Below are positions 12,827 through 14,561 of a stretch of DNA of 14,561 nucleotides, one piece after another. The position numbers and the translations under genes are program-made. Under the pieces are notes generated by a model. The model worked only from the letters and a program-made list of their open reading frames with translations. It was not told the DNA's origin and did not search any database. Position 1 is the first letter of the stretch; the number at the start of each line of letters is the position of its first letter. This DNA comes from Deltaproteobacteria bacterium (lineage in GTDB: Bacteria > Desulfobacterota > Desulfobacteria > Desulfobacterales > C00003060): assembly GCA_019309245.1 (NCBI GenBank), contig JAFDGP010000030.1, positions 1 to 14,561 of the forward strand. The letters are read 5' to 3'.

Positions 12827-12882
12827 GGGCGGCTCACCGCCCGCCTCTACGGTTTCATGCGCATCCGGGGGGTCTACACCCC
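12827..12882 (+). repeat. Two small hairpins between lepA and ndk
   Basis: GGGCGG-CTCA-CCGCCC (12827-12842) and GGGGT-CTAC-ACCCC (12869-12882) lie in the 113-bp gap before ndk. Neither is followed by a T-tract, so they are leader structures rather than terminators, and read-through from lepA to ndk is possible. Confidence 0.3.
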
Positions 12883-12900
12883 ATGCAATAAGGAGGAACC

Positions 12901-13320
12901 ATGCAACAAAAAACTTTGGCCATCATCAAGCCCGACGGGGTAAAAAGGGGCCTTGTGGGCGAGATTCTGACCAGGATCGAAAAGGAAGGGTTCCGGATCG
13001 TCGCCATGAAGATGGTGCGGCTTTCAAGGGCCCAGGCGGCTGCATTCTACGCGGTTCATAAGGAAAAGGACTTCTTTGAGGGCCTGGTGGAATTCATGTC
13101 TTCCGGGCCGGTGGTCGCCGCTGTTCTGGAAGCACAAGACGCCATTACCCGGTACCGCGCCCTCATGGGGGCAACCGATCCTGAGATGGCCGAGGCCGGA
13201 ACCATTCGAAAGGCCCTCGCCACAGACGGCCGGAAAAACGTGGTTCACGGCTCTGATTCTCCTGAGACGGCTGCAAAGGAAATCGGATTTTTCTTCAACG
13301 CCTTTGAACTCACGATCTAG
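12901..13320 (+). CDS. ndk: Nucleoside diphosphate kinase
   Basis: The 139-residue enzyme transfers the gamma phosphate of ATP to nucleoside diphosphates through a phosphohistidine. The N-terminus TLAIIKPDGVKRG (5-17) and the active-site NVVHGSDSPETA with H116 are canonical, and AGTIRKALA (99-107) occupies the nucleotide-binding segment. Length is normal for bacterial Ndk. AAGGAGG lies 4 nt before the ATG. It follows lepA by 113 bp on the same strand, with no obvious terminator between them. Confidence 0.97.
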   Translation: MQQKTLAIIKPDGVKRGLVGEILTRIEKEGFRIVAMKMVRLSRAQAAAFYAVHKEKDFFEGLVEFMSSGPVVAAVLEAQDAITRYRALMGATDPEMAEAGTIRKALATDGRKNVVHGSDSPETAAKEIGFFFNAFELTI

Positions 13321-13353
13321 CAGCGCGTCGCAGGGACAGATGCCTGCAAAAAA

Positions 13354-13386
13354 TTACCCAAGTCCGCTTTGAGCCGATTTGGGTAA
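13354..13386 (-). terminator. Hairpin after ndk, terminator-like on the minus strand
   Basis: TTACCCAAGTC (13354-13364) and GATTTGGGTAA (13376-13386) pair over 11 positions, one of them G-T, around an 11-base loop. On the plus strand the stem is flanked by A-runs on both sides. On the minus strand the stem is followed by TTTTTT, which gives terminator geometry facing away from the upstream genes. For ndk transcripts it would still be a stable 3' hairpin. Confidence 0.4.
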
Positions 13387-13402
13387 AAACCGGCCAGCAG
13401 TA

Positions 13403-13513
13403 ACCCTTTTAAGAAACTCAATTCAAGTTTTGGGACAAAAAACTTTAAAAGATAACCACGTGCTGTTCTCCAGCCCGAAGGGCGCAAAACACGAAAGATT
13501 AAAAGCACGAAAA
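13403..13513 (+). repeat. Dispersed intergenic repeat, copy C
   Basis: The element starts ACCCTTTTAAGAAACTC, has the shared 26-bp core (13430-13455), then the 32-bp module CACGTGCTGTTCTC to GCGCAAA (13457-13488), then CACGAAAG and GCACGAAA units. The far end seen in A and B (GAATTAAGGCCT) is missing; the copy stops about 14 bp before the trmJ start, so it is truncated or diverged there. Confidence 0.75.
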
Positions 13514-13527
13514 AGAGCTCCGATGCC

Positions 13528-14313
13528 ATGACAACCCGACAGCACCAAAGCGACAGGCCCACACAGGCGCCGTCTCATTGCCCGGGGGTCAATCTGGATA
13601 ATATCGCGATCGTGCTCCACCGGCCCAAATACCCGGAAAACATCGGGGCCGCTGCCCGCGCTGGGTGTAACATGGGCATCAAGCGCCTGGTCGTGGTGGA
13701 TCCCCTGGATTGTGACCTGACCCGGGTCTTGAAGATGGCCACCCATTTTGCCGCAGACATCGTGCAAGACATGGAAATCTTTAAGGACCTCAAGACGGCC
13801 CTGGCCCCGTTTCAATATGTGGTGGGTTCGACCGCCCGCGTGGGAGGAAACCGCCCCACATTGCCGGACCCAAGGCGTTTGGCCCAAGACCTGATCCCGA
13901 TTTCGCAGAAAAATCAGGTCGCTTTGGTGTTCGGTCCCGAAGACACGGGCCTGACCAACCTGGAGCTGGGCCTGTGTCACGCGGTGGTCACCATTCCCAC
14001 CGCGGCTTTCAGCTCGTTGAATCTGGCCCAGGCGGTGATGGTGCTGTGTTACGAACTCTTTTCGGCGCGTGGTGAAGACCGCCCGACCGAATTTGTCCCG
14101 AGGCTGGCCGAGCGGTATGAGCTGGAGGCCATGTACGACCACCTTAAAGAGATCCTGGTCGCCATCGATTTCATCAATTCCGAAAACCCCGATTACTGGA
14201 TGCAGCATGTCCGCCGTTTTTTTTCCAGGATCCCGATGCGCGCACGAGATGTGCGCATGATCCGCGGGATCTGCCGACAGATCGCGTGGTATGGCTCAAA
14301 AGATCGAACATGA
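13528..14313 (+). CDS. trmJ: TrmJ-type SPOUT RNA 2'-O-methyltransferase
   Basis: The 261-residue protein is a knotted SPOUT-class methyltransferase using S-adenosylmethionine. All three TrmH-family motifs are present: RPKYPENIGAAARA (32-45), VFGPEDTGLTNLE (134-146) and TIPTAAFSSLNLAQAV (155-170). The extended C-terminal part (about 200-261, YDHLKEILVAIDFINSENP) resembles TrmJ, which methylates the ribose of position 32 in tRNA anticodon loops; other TrmH-type specificities are possible. The first 22 residues are a non-conserved leader. The Shine-Dalgarno is weak (AAAGAG, 10 nt upstream) and lies at the end of repeat copy C. The gene is co-directional with ndk upstream and argS downstream. Confidence 0.88.
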   Translation: MTTRQHQSDRPTQAPSHCPGVNLDNIAIVLHRPKYPENIGAAARAGCNMGIKRLVVVDPLDCDLTRVLKMATHFAADIVQDMEIFKDLKTALAPFQYVVGSTARVGGNRPTLPDPRRLAQDLIPISQKNQVALVFGPEDTGLTNLELGLCHAVVTIPTAAFSSLNLAQAVMVLCYELFSARGEDRPTEFVPRLAERYELEAMYDHLKEILVAIDFINSENPDYWMQHVRRFFSRIPMRARDVRMIRGICRQIAWYGSKDRT

Positions 14314-14336
14314 CTTTTTGGCCTGTTTTTCAATTC

Positions 14337-14365
14337 TTGACTTGGTTGTTGAATCCGTGCACAAT
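14337..14365 (+). promoter_or_regulatory. Possible promoter of argS
   Basis: TTGACT (14337-14342) and CACAAT (14360-14365) are 17 bases apart, 5/6 and 4/6 matches to sigma-70 elements, between trmJ and argS. The -10 is weak, so this is tentative. Confidence 0.35.
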
Positions 14366-14367
14366 CC

Positions 14368-14385
14368 ACCCCGATTCGTCGGGGT
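14368..14385 (+). repeat. TTCG-loop hairpin in the argS leader
   Basis: ACCCCGA-TTCG-TCGGGGT forms a perfect 7-bp stem with a TTCG loop. No T-tract follows on either strand. It falls at the expected 5' end of the argS transcript, where it could stabilise the mRNA. Confidence 0.45.
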
Positions 14386-14419
14386 AAGAATTCAATTAAA
14401 TTACTCCGTTTCGAGACCT

Positions 14420-14561
14420 ATGAAAGATGCACGGATTTCCAAAGCGCGGCCTATGAAAGAGATTCTCGGCAGCATGGTCAAACAAGCCCTTGGCGCGGCT
14501 GTATCTGCGGGACAGCTCCGCCCCGAGAACCTTCCCGAGACCATAGACTTTGAGGTTCCAA
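14420..14561 (+). CDS. argS: Arginyl-tRNA synthetase, partial (N-terminus only)
   Basis: The final 47 codons read MKDARISKARPMKEILGSMV and continue through a VKQALGAAVSAGQL-like helix to LPETIDFEVP at the edge. This matches the start of the ArgRS N-terminal tRNA-binding (Add-1) domain, with its amphipathic helix followed by the I-x-x-E-V-P strand. The catalytic domain lies outside the window. A second in-frame ATG at 14453 gives MKEILGSMVKQAL, closer to the usual length of this domain; neither start has a strong Shine-Dalgarno, so the start is uncertain. ArgRS fits the translation-related neighbourhood. Confidence 0.75.
   Translation, partial: MKDARISKARPMKEILGSMVKQALGAAVSAGQLRPENLPETIDFEVP

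Noticed and set aside
12809..12940. Frame from 12809 (MKAMPEGRLTARLYGFMRIR) between lepA and ndk
   Set aside because: No Shine-Dalgarno; it runs out of frame into ndk and includes the ndk ribosome binding site.

Overview
The window (about 14.5 kb, fairly GC-rich) looks like chromosome from an anaerobic, deltaproteobacterial-type organism, most likely sulfate-reducer-like (Desulfobacterota). The grounds are the pairing of a LivG-type ABC ATPase with an indolepyruvate:ferredoxin oxidoreductase (iorAB), an apparent sigma-54 promoter, the style of the protein sequences, and CACGAAA-rich dispersed intergenic repeats. The assignment is inference; there is no rRNA or tRNA to confirm it.

Layout. (1) 1-587, minus strand: a type II toxin-antitoxin pair in the unusual toxin-first order, a VapC-like PIN nuclease followed by a Phd/YefM-like antitoxin that runs off the left edge. 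(2) 588-1344: non-coding, with a minus-strand promoter, inverted arms and one copy of a ~65-bp repeat. (3) 1345-2841, plus: a sodium:neurotransmitter-symporter family transporter. (4) 2894-3045: dispersed repeat copy A, between convergent genes. (5) 4924-3045, minus: a nicotinamidase and nicotinate phosphoribosyltransferase operon (pncA-pncB) with overlapping stop and start codons and a leader that can fold into a three-way junction plus a hairpin touching the Shine-Dalgarno. (6) 6588-5212, minus: a CheY-like receiver fused to a NrtA/SsuA-like solute-binding domain with no signal peptide, downstream of a good sigma-54 promoter. (7) 6589-7616: a long divergent intergenic region with the second ~65-bp repeat, repeat copy B and a nested, pseudoknot-capable structure followed by seven T. 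(8) 7617-12787, plus: livG-like ATPase, iorA, iorB and lepA in a tight run, iorB and lepA overlapping by 4 bp. (9) 12901-14561, plus: ndk, repeat copy C, a TrmJ-type tRNA methyltransferase and the start of argS.

Functional themes. pncA-pncB converts nicotinamide to nicotinate and then to nicotinate mononucleotide for NAD salvage. LivG with IorAB suggests amino-acid (probably aromatic or branched) uptake and ferredoxin-linked oxidation of the derived 2-oxo acids, although the rest of the transporter is not here. lepA, ndk, trmJ and argS are translation and nucleotide housekeeping genes.

Points most worth a second look: the receiver/solute-binding fusion with its sigma-54 promoter; the structured pncAB leader; the mosaic repeat family with a shared 32-bp module in both orientations; the structured region ahead of livG; and a LepA whose P-loop carries Asn where translational GTPases carry Asp. 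I found no CRISPR array, insertion sequence, prophage or multi-gene defence locus.
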